Program-made: the position numbers and the translations under genes
Shown here: positions 1 through 8,044 of the stretch, piece after piece
Numbering within the stretch: position 1 is the stretch's first letter
How the letters are laid out: each line of letters starts with the position of its first letter
The notes under the pieces: model-generated
Database searches by the model: none
What the model was told of the DNA's origin: nothing
Seen by the model: the letters and a program-made list of their open reading frames with translations, nothing else
Assembly (NCBI GenBank): GCA_022823185.1
Contig: JAJDXQ010000036.1
Coordinates: 62,001-126,000 of the forward strand
DNA: 64,000 bases
Direction of reading: 5' to 3'
Source: Caldilineaceae bacterium
GTDB taxonomy: Bacteria; Chloroflexota; Anaerolineae; Caldilineales; Caldilineaceae

Positions 1-651
1 GAGCAGTTTGCCGGGTACGGACAGACCAAGGTTGGTGGGACAGTGGTCGACGAGTCCTCGCTTGTGGCTGCCGGGCCAGACGCAGAGGCAACCGTTCTCG
101 ATATTGACGTCCATAAGGGAGAACCAGACGGTGAGCATCTGCGTTTCGTCGGCTTCGGGGCGGACAACGCCGTGGTCCTGGTGGACGGGCGTTTTGCCGA
201 GCTGCACGCGCCCTGTCTCCTCGTTTACCGGTGTGAGATGTTCGGGCGGCTTGAGGCGGACGTGTTGCACAGGATTCGAGTAGATTTCGCCACCAAGAAT
301 TGATTCGACCGCGTCGAGCAGACTCTCGTTGGTCAACATGCGGAAGACAGCGGGGCCGGCCCAGAATGGCGTGTCGGGCTTGACGTTACCCTGGGGCAGG
401 GAGAAGTCGAAGTATTGGGCGTGGACTTTGCCGCTTTCCTGGTAGATTGCGATGAGGCGTTCGGAGAAGGGCAGATCCTCGTAGAGGGAGGAGATCTCTG
501 CGGAGTCATACAGTTCCTGCGCGAGGTTGTCCAGCACCCCTTTGTATTCCTCGATGACCGGGTCTATGTCCTCTTCGGGACTGAAGACATCCTGGACAAT
601 GACATAGCCGTGTTCGTCATAGTGTTCAAGCTGTTCGGCCGAGAGTTTCAT
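1..651 (-). CDS. Phytanoyl-CoA dioxygenase (PhyH) family protein, partial (C-terminus off window)
   Basis: The minus strand is open from 651 to the window edge, giving about 217 residues with no stop, so the C-terminus is missing. The N-terminus reads MKLSAEQLEHYDEHGYV, typical of PhyH proteins, and an HxD iron ligand (PVHQDHG) lies near residue 155, followed by a stretch ending in VWPGSHKRG, the usual GSH segment of the jelly-roll core. The family carries out Fe(II)/2-oxoglutarate-dependent hydroxylation; the substrate here is unknown. An in-frame ATG also exists at 657, but AGGAGG at 660-665 is only 2 nt from it and 8 nt from 651, so 651 is preferred. It is the last visible gene of a minus-strand operon of sugar/polyol oxidoreductases, suggesting a role in oxidising a small organic substrate. 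Confidence 0.85.
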   Translation of the reverse strand, partial: MKLSAEQLEHYDEHGYVIVQDVFSPEEDIDPVIEEYKGVLDNLAQELYDSAEISSLYEDLPFSERLIAIYQESGKVHAQYFDFSLPQGNVKPDTPFWAGPAVFRMLTNESLLDAVESILGGEIYSNPVQHVRLKPPEHLTPVNEETGRVQLGKTPVHQDHGVVRPEADETQMLTVWFSLMDVNIENGCLCVWPGSHKRGLVDHCPTNLGLSVPGKLL

Positions 652-700
652 GGTCATGCCCTCCTGTATGCATTCCCAATGAACAAGGTAAAGATGAATG

Positions 701-1825
701 CTACGTGTTGCGTGTGTCTTCGGTCATGTTTTCGCTGCGCAGCTGGGCTGCGCGTATATCGTACTTGCCAGGGCGCTGCGGCGTCAAGTGGCCTGATTCC
801 ACCATGAGGTCGAGGGGATTGACCCGCGTCTGGAGGGGCAAATCCACTCTTTCGTGCATGCGGGCGGATTCGTATACGGCGTGAATCATCTGGAGGGCTT
901 TATAGCCCTGCTCTCCCTGCCCGCGGTGGGCGTCGACCTTGCCTTCGACCCAGTCGGCCAGTTCGTCAGCCTGGGCGGTCGCGCCTTCCTGCCATTCGAA
1001 ACGATTGCCCAGTCCTGCCACGGTATAGAACTTGCCGTCGGGCACATGCTCTTCCCAGCGGCCGTTGCTCTTGGCATTGAGGATCTGAAGGGATTGGGTT
1101 GTCAGACTGATCATGCCGTCGCTGCCGAAGATCTGCGCGCCCTGATAGTAGTCGGGCACGAGGTCGCTGAGGATCAGGGCCCGGGGACCGCCGGCGAATT
1201 GGAAGACGGCCATGGCGCGGTCCTCGATGCGCGTGGCGCGTTCGTGCTGGTCAGTTTTGCGTTCGATGTTGCCCATGACCCAAACGCAGTCGTCGTCAGA
1301 GAGCAGGTAGCGGTACATGTCTGTCTGGTGTGAACTGTAGTTGGGGAGACCGGCTCCGCCCATGCTCTGGATGAGGCTGACTTCGCCGATGGCATTGCAG
1401 CCGATGAGCTCTTTGGCGAGTGTGTATGCTGGCAGGAAGCGGCGCTGGTGGCCGATGGCGAGCTTCACGCTGTTTCGGCGGCAGGCGATCATCATCTGCT
1501 CGGCTGCGCCGACTGTATCGGCCATGGGTTTTTCGCATAGGATGGCCTGCGGTTTGAATGCGGCTGCGGCGATGGTCCAGGGGGCGTGCCCTTTGTGCCA
1601 GGTGCAGATGGAGACGACGTCGGGGCGCTCCCTTTCCATCATTTCGCGGCCGTCGGTGTAGTGCGCGGGGGCGATGTCGAACTGGGCGTTCTTTTCGGCC
1701 ATGGCCTCCTGGCTGAGGTCTGCCAGAGCGACGATGTCAAAGCGGTCTGAGGCGAGGTAGCCGTGGATGTGGTTTGCTGAGATGCCGCCTGCGCCGATCA
1801 CGGCGGCACGAAGTTTACTAGGCAT
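701..1825 (-). CDS. Gfo/Idh/MocA family oxidoreductase
   Basis: A 374-residue protein. The N-terminal Rossmann fold shows a dinucleotide-binding glycine motif (AVIGAGGIS, residues 8-16), and the family's catalytic lysine motif EKPMA sits near residue 98. The C-terminal half has the alpha/beta domain expected for Gfo/Idh/MocA enzymes, which oxidise or reduce sugars, inositols or sugar acids with NAD(P). Length is normal for the family. It lies between an SDR gene and a PhyH-type gene on the same strand, in a cluster with a sugar isomerase and a zinc alcohol dehydrogenase, so a step in catabolism of an imported carbohydrate is likely; the exact substrate cannot be read from sequence. Confidence 0.9.
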   Translation of the reverse strand: MPSKLRAAVIGAGGISANHIHGYLASDRFDIVALADLSQEAMAEKNAQFDIAPAHYTDGREMMERERPDVVSICTWHKGHAPWTIAAAAFKPQAILCEKPMADTVGAAEQMMIACRRNSVKLAIGHQRRFLPAYTLAKELIGCNAIGEVSLIQSMGGAGLPNYSSHQTDMYRYLLSDDDCVWVMGNIERKTDQHERATRIEDRAMAVFQFAGGPRALILSDLVPDYYQGAQIFGSDGMISLTTQSLQILNAKSNGRWEEHVPDGKFYTVAGLGNRFEWQEGATAQADELADWVEGKVDAHRGQGEQGYKALQMIHAVYESARMHERVDLPLQTRVNPLDLMVESGHLTPQRPGKYDIRAAQLRSENMTEDTRNT

Positions 1826-1940
1826 TGTTACATCCGTACAGAGCTGGTTGGCACGGGAGCCTTTCTCAAACGGAGTCGGTCAGTGACTTCAGTCTTCGCT
1901 GTGGGCGAACTCTCCAGGCAGTCTGTTGGGCGGATTGCGA

Positions 1941-2708
1941 TTAGACAGAGGTATAACCGCCGTCAACGACCAGGATTTGGCCGGTGACCATGCGGGCGGC
2001 ATCGGAGGCCATGTAGATGACGGCGCCGGCGATCTCATGGGGTTCGGCGATGCGTCCCATGGGGATTTTTTCCAGGTTTTTGGCGAAGTCCGGGTTCTGG
2101 ATGGCCTGTTCGAGGAGCGGTGTACGGGTAAATGTGGGCGCGACCGCGTTGACGGTGATGCCGTGGGGGGCCCATTCGACAGCGAGCGAGCGGGTCATCT
2201 GGCCGACGGCCCCTTTGGCCGAGGCGTAGATAGAGCGGAGCGGGCCGCCAACGACGCCGACCTGGGAGCTGATGGCGATCACGCTGCCCTGGATTTCGGC
2301 TTCGATCATACGGCGGGCGCATGCAGTGGACATGAAGAACGCGCCTTTGAAATTGACGTCGGAAATGAAGTCGAACTCGTCTTCAGAGTAGTCGAGGGCG
2401 GGCTTTGGGCTGTTGTAACCGGCGTTGTTGACGACGGAATCAATGCGGCCAAACGTGTCCCATGTCTGGGTGACGAACCGCTCGATGCTGTCGAGGTCGG
2501 TCACGTCGAGATGCCAGGCTTCGGCCTGGACGCCGTGGGAGCGGCAGAGCTGGGCGGTTTCTTCGCTTTCGCTGACGGTACGGCTGCCAAGGGCCAGGCT
2601 GGCGTTGTAGCGGGCGGCGGTTTCGGCGATGGATTTGCCGATGCCTTTCCCGGCGCCGGTAACGATCATGACTTTGCCGCTCAGGTCGAAACTTACTTCA
2701 TCAGACAC
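1941..2708 (-). CDS. SDR family NAD(P)-dependent oxidoreductase
   Basis: A classical short-chain dehydrogenase of about 255 residues. It carries the cofactor motif TGAGKGIG near the N-terminus, NNAG in the middle, a catalytic Ser region (VIAISSQVG) and the YASAK catalytic Tyr/Lys pair. The C-terminal VTGQILVVDGG is the usual family ending. The frame opens at a GTG at 2726, but AAGGAG lies 6 nt before a second in-frame GTG at 2708, so translation probably starts there (MSDEVSFDLSG). It sits in the middle of a five-gene minus-strand cluster and likely oxidises a sugar acid or polyol; the substrate is not determinable. Confidence 0.9.
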   Translation of the reverse strand: MSDEVSFDLSGKVMIVTGAGKGIGKSIAETAARYNASLALGSRTVSESEETAQLCRSHGVQAEAWHLDVTDLDSIERFVTQTWDTFGRIDSVVNNAGYNSPKPALDYSEDEFDFISDVNFKGAFFMSTACARRMIEAEIQGSVIAISSQVGVVGGPLRSIYASAKGAVGQMTRSLAVEWAPHGITVNAVAPTFTRTPLLEQAIQNPDFAKNLEKIPMGRIAEPHEIAGAVIYMASDAARMVTGQILVVDGGYTSV

Positions 2709-2857
2709 GTTGGTCTCCTTGTTCACAATTGGCCGCAGGTGAGCGTTTAGCTGAGTTTCTGCGATGTTGCTCGAGGAAATGCGGGAAAGAGTTGGGCGTT
2801 GGTGAAATGCCGGTCCTTGTATTCAGCCGGTCCTGGCTGACGTTTTCAGGGGGCCGG

Positions 2858-3700
2858 TTAGTTGCGTTCGATGCCGGCGTCGTTGAATGCCTGCGCCAGG
2901 ACCTCGTAGGTCTGCGTTGCGACCGCCAGAGGGTAGTAGGGAGTGCGGCGCTGCACCATATTGCTGATTTCGGCGGTAATGAAGCCGGTATATCCATGGC
3001 GCTGCATGGATTTGAGGTAGGCAACGTAGTCGAATTCCCCTTCGCCGGGGACGAGGAATTCGAAGTCGGGAACGACGCCGCGTTCGTCTTTGACGTGTGT
3101 GTGGCGGGCAAGCGGCGCCAGCTTCGAGACGGACTCCTCGATGCCGATGCCCATTACATTGAAATGGCTTATGTCGAAGTTGACTGCGACGGCGTCAGAG
3201 CCGACGCGACGGATTACTTCGGTCGTGCGGTCAGGCGTGTCGATGATGGAGCCGACGTGGGGTTCGATGGCGATGGTTACGCCCTGGCTTTCGGCGTACT
3301 GGGCGGCTTCCTGGATGCGTTCGACGAGCATGTCCAGCTTGCTGTCCCAGTCTTCCGGCGCCCCTCCGGCGGTGGTGTCGATTACGGGCGGTCCGTCGGG
3401 CCCCGCCCAGTCTACGGCGAGGTCGATAGTTTGTTTGAGGCGGTGGAGGTTGGCGGCGTGGTTGGCGCTGTCTTCATCCATGAGGCTGACGTGGCCTGCG
3501 ATGGCGGGCAGTTGGAGATTATGCTCGCGCAACAGGTTGAGGATACAACGGCGCTCGTCGGAGGTGAGCGATTCGAGAGCCGTTGTGTGGTGGGAGAGGA
3601 CTGTGAGCTCTACCCCGTCGAAACCGAGGCCGCTGAGGTGGCGGACGATGGCATCAATGGGAACCGCTGGCATGCCCCAGGTGCTGAATCCCAGTTTCAT
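2858..3700 (-). CDS. Sugar phosphate isomerase/epimerase (xylose isomerase-like TIM barrel)
   Basis: A 280-residue protein of the AP-endonuclease-family-2 TIM-barrel group. Recognisable parts are the opening MKLGFSTWGMP, the metal-ligand regions (IAIEPHVG near residue 150, NFDISHFNVMG near 180, HTHVKDERG near 205) and a C-terminal FITAEIS segment. Such proteins isomerise or epimerise sugars, or dehydrate inosose, using a divalent metal. Length is typical. It lies between an SDR gene and a zinc alcohol dehydrogenase on the same strand. No strong SD precedes the ATG. The exact reaction is unknown. Confidence 0.88.
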   Translation of the reverse strand: MKLGFSTWGMPAVPIDAIVRHLSGLGFDGVELTVLSHHTTALESLTSDERRCILNLLREHNLQLPAIAGHVSLMDEDSANHAANLHRLKQTIDLAVDWAGPDGPPVIDTTAGGAPEDWDSKLDMLVERIQEAAQYAESQGVTIAIEPHVGSIIDTPDRTTEVIRRVGSDAVAVNFDISHFNVMGIGIEESVSKLAPLARHTHVKDERGVVPDFEFLVPGEGEFDYVAYLKSMQRHGYTGFITAEISNMVQRRTPYYPLAVATQTYEVLAQAFNDAGIERN

Positions 3701-3874
3701 GGTTGTGATTGCCTGTTTCTACGCTCTTTCGATGGTCTGGGGCGTTCCTGACCAGTGTATTGGATGGGCTTTTCTAGCTTCACATGATGATACGGAATTG
3801 TCGTGGAAAGCGCAAACTTTCTCACGACGGTTGCGACACAGTTCGGTCGAGGGGGATTGGACAGGAGAAGCGGG

Positions 3875-4813
3875 TCATCCCAGGGTAACGACGCCCTTTA
3901 CATAGGACGGGTCGCCGGCTAGGATCTCTTCCATGAGTGAGGGGTAGCCTGCAAGGGTTGCGGTGTGGGTGACGAGGGGACGCAGATCGAAAACGCCGGC
4001 GTGGATGAGGCGGATAGCCTGGGGGAATGTGTTGCGAATTCTGGACGAGGGCGAGGAGTTGACGATGGTGAAGCCGCCCAGGTGCCATTTTGTGGGGTCG
4101 AAGGTGGCATTCTGGCCTTTTATCCAGCCGAACAGGTTGATGCGGCCGCCGCGTTTGACGATGTCGGCGGCGAGGTCGAGGCCGGCCTGGCTTCCGGATG
4201 CGTCAACGACGACGTCGATGTTGCGGGCGAACAGGGCGGCGACGAGGTCGCCGGGGTCGTGGTCGGCAGGGTTGACGGTTTCGGGGGCGCCCTGCTGGCG
4301 GGCGAGGGCCAGGCGCTGCTCGGCGATGTCGATGGCGATGAGCTCGCCGACGGGGGAGTGGAGGAGGCCCTGGAGGATGAGCTGGCCCATGAAGCCGCAG
4401 CCGATGAGGGCGACGGTCTCACCGGCATGGAGCTGGGTTTGATCGATGCCCGTGACGGCGCAGGAGACGGGCTCGACGATCCAGTGCTCGTCGGCGAGGT
4501 CGGAGTCGGGGATGGGGTAGATGCTTTGGCTGGGTAAGTTACGGATCGTTGCGAAGCCGCCGCCGGCGACTCTGTCGCCTTCTTTGAAGCCGGAGACGCC
4601 TGGTCCGACTTTGGTGATGTAACCTACGCCTTCGTGTCCCGGTGGGGCCATTGGGACCATGTCAGAGCCGAGCTTGGCGGTGACGATGTCCCAGGAGCAG
4701 ATGCCGCAGGCGCCGCCGGTGACTTGGACTTCGCCTTCGGCTGGGTCGTTGATTGGGGTGGTGAAGAGGTCGATGGCGCCGTTGTCGAGGTAGCGGAGGG
4801 TCTGGGATTGCAT
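3875..4813 (-). CDS. Zinc-binding alcohol dehydrogenase family protein
   Basis: A medium-chain dehydrogenase of 312 residues. The catalytic-domain segment GHEGVGYITKVG carries the conserved His-Glu, and the Rossmann motif is read as ALIGCGFMG. The frame stays open upstream to 5062, but the upstream peptide is low-complexity and AAGGAA lies 7 nt before the ATG at 4813, so the start MQSQTLRYLDN is chosen. The structural-zinc cysteine cluster of classical ADHs is not seen, so the protein belongs with the shorter, sorbitol/threonine-dehydrogenase-like members. It is the first gene of the minus-strand catabolic cluster and is divergent from the binding-protein gene at 5079. Confidence 0.85.
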   Translation of the reverse strand: MQSQTLRYLDNGAIDLFTTPINDPAEGEVQVTGGACGICSWDIVTAKLGSDMVPMAPPGHEGVGYITKVGPGVSGFKEGDRVAGGGFATIRNLPSQSIYPIPDSDLADEHWIVEPVSCAVTGIDQTQLHAGETVALIGCGFMGQLILQGLLHSPVGELIAIDIAEQRLALARQQGAPETVNPADHDPGDLVAALFARNIDVVVDASGSQAGLDLAADIVKRGGRINLFGWIKGQNATFDPTKWHLGGFTIVNSSPSSRIRNTFPQAIRLIHAGVFDLRPLVTHTATLAGYPSLMEEILAGDPSYVKGVVTLG

Positions 4814-4898
4814 GTTGGTGTTCCTTGTTTTTTGGGAATGGTAACACAGGGGGAACTGCAACGGCGAACGGCGACGGTGAACGGCAACATCTTTTGAG

Positions 4899-4926
4899 CC
4901 ACGGAAGGACACGGAGGGGCACGGAG
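4899..4926. repeat. Intergenic periodic repeat, type A copy 1 (CCACGGA..GACACGGAG)
   Basis: Three imperfect copies of a 9-10-nt unit, CCACGGAAGG-ACACGGAGGGG-CACGGAG. A second copy of the same composite lies at 31293-31323. Both are in gene-free DNA, which suggests a dispersed repeat family rather than coding sequence. Function unknown. Confidence 0.6.
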
Positions 4927-5078
4927 AATGGCAGGGGAAGGGCGCGAGGGCAAGAGCGGCTCTGTGGAATGGGTGGGGGGTTAGCGGAACAGCAGAGATT
5001 ATGCTAGTATGCGGCTGAGATGGGCCTGTTTGGGATGGCCCAAATGTGGACTTTACGGACAATATAGGAGGATTGAAA

Positions 5079-6437
5079 ATGAAGGGGAAGAGTTCGAGGT
5101 CGCTGTCGCGGCGAGCGTTTGTACGATTGGCGACGATGGGCGCCGGCGCGGCGGCGCTGGCGGCGTGCGCGCCTGTGGCGGCGCCGGCAGGAGGCGACGA
5201 CGGAGGAGACGCCGGGATGGCGGAGCCGACGTCGGTAACGTTCCTTACTCAGGGCGGCGGCGAAATCTCGTTTTTGCGATACGAGCCGCTGATTGAGGAT
5301 TTTCAGGCGGCGAATTCGGGCATTACGATTGATCCGATATGGGAGCCGGGCGGCGCGATCGAGATTCAGACGAAGCTGCTGACTTTGATCGCGGCGGGCG
5401 ATGGGCCGGATGCCTATTGGGCGCACAGTTACACGAACTCCGGTCAGGCGGTGCGAAACATCCAGCTGGATATCAACCCGTTTATCGACGCGGACGACGA
5501 CATCAGCGGCGACGACTTTCTGCTGGCGGCGTACAAGGATTTTCAGTACGAGGGCAGGCAGATTGGGTTCCCGCGTGAGACGACGAGCACTGTGATCATC
5601 TACAATGCCGAGTTGTTTGACGCGGCGGGCGCGGCGAGGCCGGGCGACGGCTGGACGTGGGCCGACTTCGCGGAGAGCGCGGCAGCGATCACGCAAGGCG
5701 AAGGGACGGAGCGGGTCTTTGGAACGGCAGACTGGCATCTGAACCGGAACACGTGGATCAAGATGTGGCAGAAGGGCGGCGACGTTTTGAGCGCAGACCG
5801 CACGCAGTTCACGATGAACCAGGAGCCGGGTATTTCGCAGGTGGTTGAGATACAGGGCTGGCATGATGAAGATAGCGGATTTCACGTGCCGGCGACTGTG
5901 CGTGAGGCGGGCGGATTCGGAACGGGTGATCTGTTCACGACGGGCCGGATCGGCATGTTCCCGCAGTTCTCGGTGTTTTCGAATGTGATGAGCTCGGAGT
6001 TTGAGTGGGATATCGCGCATCTTCCGGTGGATGACGACGATACGCAGACGACGCGGGTTGCGTCGGCCGGACACAGTCTTTACAGCGGCACTGAGAATCC
6101 GGATGAGGCGTGGCAGTGGATGAAGTTCCTGGGCGGCGAGAACGCGTTCCGGCACTGGGTGGATGCGACGGGGTTGAATGTGCCGTCGTTGAAGGTGGTG
6201 GCGGAGAATCTGCTGGAGGCGAGCGCGGATGCGCTGCCGCCGAGCGCGCAGATCATGTTGGATGCGTTTGAGTACGGCAGGCCTGAACCTGTTGCCGGTG
6301 ACTGGATTGGCGTGCACCGCGAGGTGCAGCCGGCGCTAAACTCGATCTACGGCATTGAGAAGGCGGATGCGCAGGCGACGCTGGATGCGATTGCGAGTCG
6401 GGTTGAGGAGCTGGCGGTCTACGTGCCAGGTGTGTAG
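5079..6437 (+). CDS. Carbohydrate ABC transporter substrate-binding lipoprotein (family 1)
   Basis: A 452-residue extracellular solute-binding protein. The N-terminus has a twin-arginine signal (SRRAFVRLA) followed by an Ala-rich h-region and a lipobox LAAC, so it should be Tat-exported and lipid-anchored outside the membrane. The body matches the MalE/UgpB-type family 1 fold (early AANSGI/GDGPDAYWAH region, GRIGMFPQF, and a C-terminal helix bundle). AGGAGG at 5066-5071 lies 7 nt before the ATG at 5079. The permeases that would normally follow are 2.4 kb downstream at 8856 and 9790, separated by the ATPase/TOPRIM-like island. A perfect hairpin lies directly after the stop. Confidence 0.93.
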   Translation: MKGKSSRSLSRRAFVRLATMGAGAAALAACAPVAAPAGGDDGGDAGMAEPTSVTFLTQGGGEISFLRYEPLIEDFQAANSGITIDPIWEPGGAIEIQTKLLTLIAAGDGPDAYWAHSYTNSGQAVRNIQLDINPFIDADDDISGDDFLLAAYKDFQYEGRQIGFPRETTSTVIIYNAELFDAAGAARPGDGWTWADFAESAAAITQGEGTERVFGTADWHLNRNTWIKMWQKGGDVLSADRTQFTMNQEPGISQVVEIQGWHDEDSGFHVPATVREAGGFGTGDLFTTGRIGMFPQFSVFSNVMSSEFEWDIAHLPVDDDDTQTTRVASAGHSLYSGTENPDEAWQWMKFLGGENAFRHWVDATGLNVPSLKVVAENLLEASADALPPSAQIMLDAFEYGRPEPVAGDWIGVHREVQPALNSIYGIEKADAQATLDAIASRVEELAVYVPGV

Positions 6438-6445
6438 CATTTTAC

Positions 6446-6487
6446 CTCGTAGGGTTTAAGGGAGGTGACTCCCTTAAACCCTACGAG
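6446..6487 (+). terminator. Perfect 19-bp inverted repeat after the binding-protein gene
   Basis: Arms 6446-6464 (CTCGTAGGGTTTAAGGGAG) and 6469-6487 pair without mismatch around the tetraloop GTGA. It starts 8 nt after the stop codon. There is no T-run after it, so it is not a classical intrinsic terminator. It could act as a transcript 3'-end stabiliser that boosts binding-protein expression over the permeases, a common arrangement in sugar ABC operons, or as a bidirectional terminator. Confidence 0.7.
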
Positions 6488-6517
6488 TAGACCCCGCTTT
6501 GGGTCGGAGCCCAACGT

Positions 6518-6528
6518 AACAACCGAGA
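6518..6528. repeat. 11-bp direct repeat, left copy (AACAACCGAGA)
   Basis: Identical to 8801-8811. The two copies bracket the AT-richer two-gene island and nothing else, which is what a target-site duplication or short attachment core would look like. Confidence 0.55.
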
Positions 6529-6787
6529 TCGAGAGAAAAGAGAGTCATTATTGGATAGTCTGACATCCAGGATCTGATTCCTGACTGTCGTTTGATTGTA
6601 TTTTGCTGGCTTGATCTGCAATATTCCTTGGGGAGGCAAGACGCAACCGGGCGTTCCGATGTGTCGTCTGGCCGCCGCCGAGAAAGCGGCGCAAAAGGGG
6701 AGGGCGATCAGACCTATAGGGATGGCCCAAGTGAATCTTCTACTGTCGCCCGAGCCTCGGTAGTCTCAATTGGGTTGGAGAGTCAGG

Positions 6788-8038
6788 ATGTTTCGAGACA
6801 TATCATTTGTCAACTATCGCACACATCGCGAGTCGTCCATTTCACTACATCCGATTACCCTACTGGTTGGCAATAACAACTCCGGGAAATCGAATATTTT
6901 ACAGGGGCTTCAGCATCTTTCCCGCCTTGTTTGGCGCTCCCATCCAAGGCGCAGTCGTGCCGAACTTTCCAGCGTGCATTGGGGGCCCGACTTTTTTCGC
7001 CATAAATATCGCATGGCAAAAGACGACGAGCCCTTAGCTTGGTCAGTTACTTGGGAAGAAGATGGCGCAAAAGTCAGGTATGAACTAGAGCTCGTTCAGG
7101 TGAAGTCTACGAGAGATTTCGTACGGTGCCGAGAGAGAATTGAGCATATGTGCGGGAGTGGAGCTTGTCACGAGATTGTCAGCGGATACGAAGGGGATTC
7201 AGACCGTCTTGAATTACAAACTAAAGTCGATGGGGACCGGGATATACCGGTGGAGGCCAGGAGGAACCTCAACACTTTTTTTGAAAAGCTAGGCGGCGCG
7301 TTTGCATACCACTTTCAACCCTCTCATCTGAACAACTCGTTAGTTCGAGAGGCCAAGATCGACCCTTACAAAGTGGACGAAATGGTGCGAATTCCCTCCA
7401 AGATCGGCTATGAGGGCGGAAACTTTCAGAGGCTGTTGTTTTATGCAAAGGAGCGCGAAGAGCGAGTGTTTTCGCGCTTTGTCGCTCTCGTCAGACGCTT
7501 CAACGATGACTTTCATAGTGTCCGACTCAATGAAAATGGTATTCCCATCTGGGAGTTTGATTTTGGCTGTGTCAGGTCCGACCGACTCTTGGAAGAATTC
7601 ACTCCTGACTTGCTTTCAGACGGATTTCTCAAAGCTGCCGCGATTGCATTGATGGTATCTTTGGACAGGCCACCATCGATAATCATGCTTGAAGAAATAG
7701 AAAACGGTATTAACCCTGGGAACATTCGTGAAGTGATGCACTGGCTGTGGCAGGCAGCTTCGACCCATCGGGAAATCGGGAGATCGCAATTCCTATTGAC
7801 TTCCCATAGTCCTACAGTTCTGCGGGAGTTCTCTGAAAACCTGGACAGCGTATACACATTGCGCCTGGACAGACCTTCGCACCAGAGCGACGTAAGAAAC
7901 CTCAATGATTCTCTGGAAACCTTAGTCGGGATCGGCGCAGTGGAAGGTGAATTCAGGGACGACGCCGGCGGAAATCGCAAGGTCAAGATTCCACCCTATC
8001 AGTTAACGGAACTCTGGTATTCAGGAACGATAGGGTAA
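6788..8038 (+). CDS. AAA family ATPase (AAA15/AAA_21, RecF/OLD-like)
   Basis: A 416-residue ATPase with the RecF/OLD ABC-type layout. It starts with a short strand and FVNYRTH, then Walker A GNNNSGKSN at about residues 33-41. A long insert with helical character runs to about residue 260. Near the C-terminus are the Walker B segment IIMLEEIENGINP and the switch segment LLTSHSPTVLREF. No TOPRIM nuclease domain is fused, unlike OLD or GajA proteins. The start is ATG 6788, with GGAG 7 nt upstream; a TTG at 6770 is an alternative. The next gene follows after 6 nt, indicating a two-gene unit. Stand-alone AAA15 ATPases paired with a nuclease-like partner are typical of prokaryotic defence modules such as PARIS. 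That role is inferred here. Confidence 0.88.
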   Translation: MFRDISFVNYRTHRESSISLHPITLLVGNNNSGKSNILQGLQHLSRLVWRSHPRRSRAELSSVHWGPDFFRHKYRMAKDDEPLAWSVTWEEDGAKVRYELELVQVKSTRDFVRCRERIEHMCGSGACHEIVSGYEGDSDRLELQTKVDGDRDIPVEARRNLNTFFEKLGGAFAYHFQPSHLNNSLVREAKIDPYKVDEMVRIPSKIGYEGGNFQRLLFYAKEREERVFSRFVALVRRFNDDFHSVRLNENGIPIWEFDFGCVRSDRLLEEFTPDLLSDGFLKAAAIALMVSLDRPPSIIMLEEIENGINPGNIREVMHWLWQAASTHREIGRSQFLLTSHSPTVLREFSENLDSVYTLRLDRPSHQSDVRNLNDSLETLVGIGAVEGEFRDDAGGNRKVKIPPYQLTELWYSGTIG

Positions 8039-8044
8039 CAACAC

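Larger units (their letters stand above)
6438..6787. other. Gene-free stretch at the left edge of the ATPase island
   Basis: No coding sequence is supported. It contains a perfect 19-bp hairpin at 6446-6487, a weaker stem TTGGG...CCCAA just after it, and one copy of the 11-bp direct repeat AACAACCGAGA at 6518-6528. From about 6530 the DNA becomes visibly AT-richer than the flanks. A promoter for the ATPase gene must lie here, but no hexamer pair is convincing. Confidence 0.6.

Noticed and set aside
1926-2750. Plus-strand frame opposite the SDR gene
   Set aside because: Gly/Asp/Val-rich shadow; the SDR catalytic motifs are on the minus strand.
5004-6317. 437-codon open frame on the minus strand opposite the first binding-protein gene
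   Set aside because: Arg/Pro-rich shadow of a GC-rich gene; the plus strand has a Tat signal, lipobox and family motifs.
6446-6487. Classical Rho-independent terminator
   Set aside because: The stem is perfect, but no T-run follows, so only a general hairpin is claimed.
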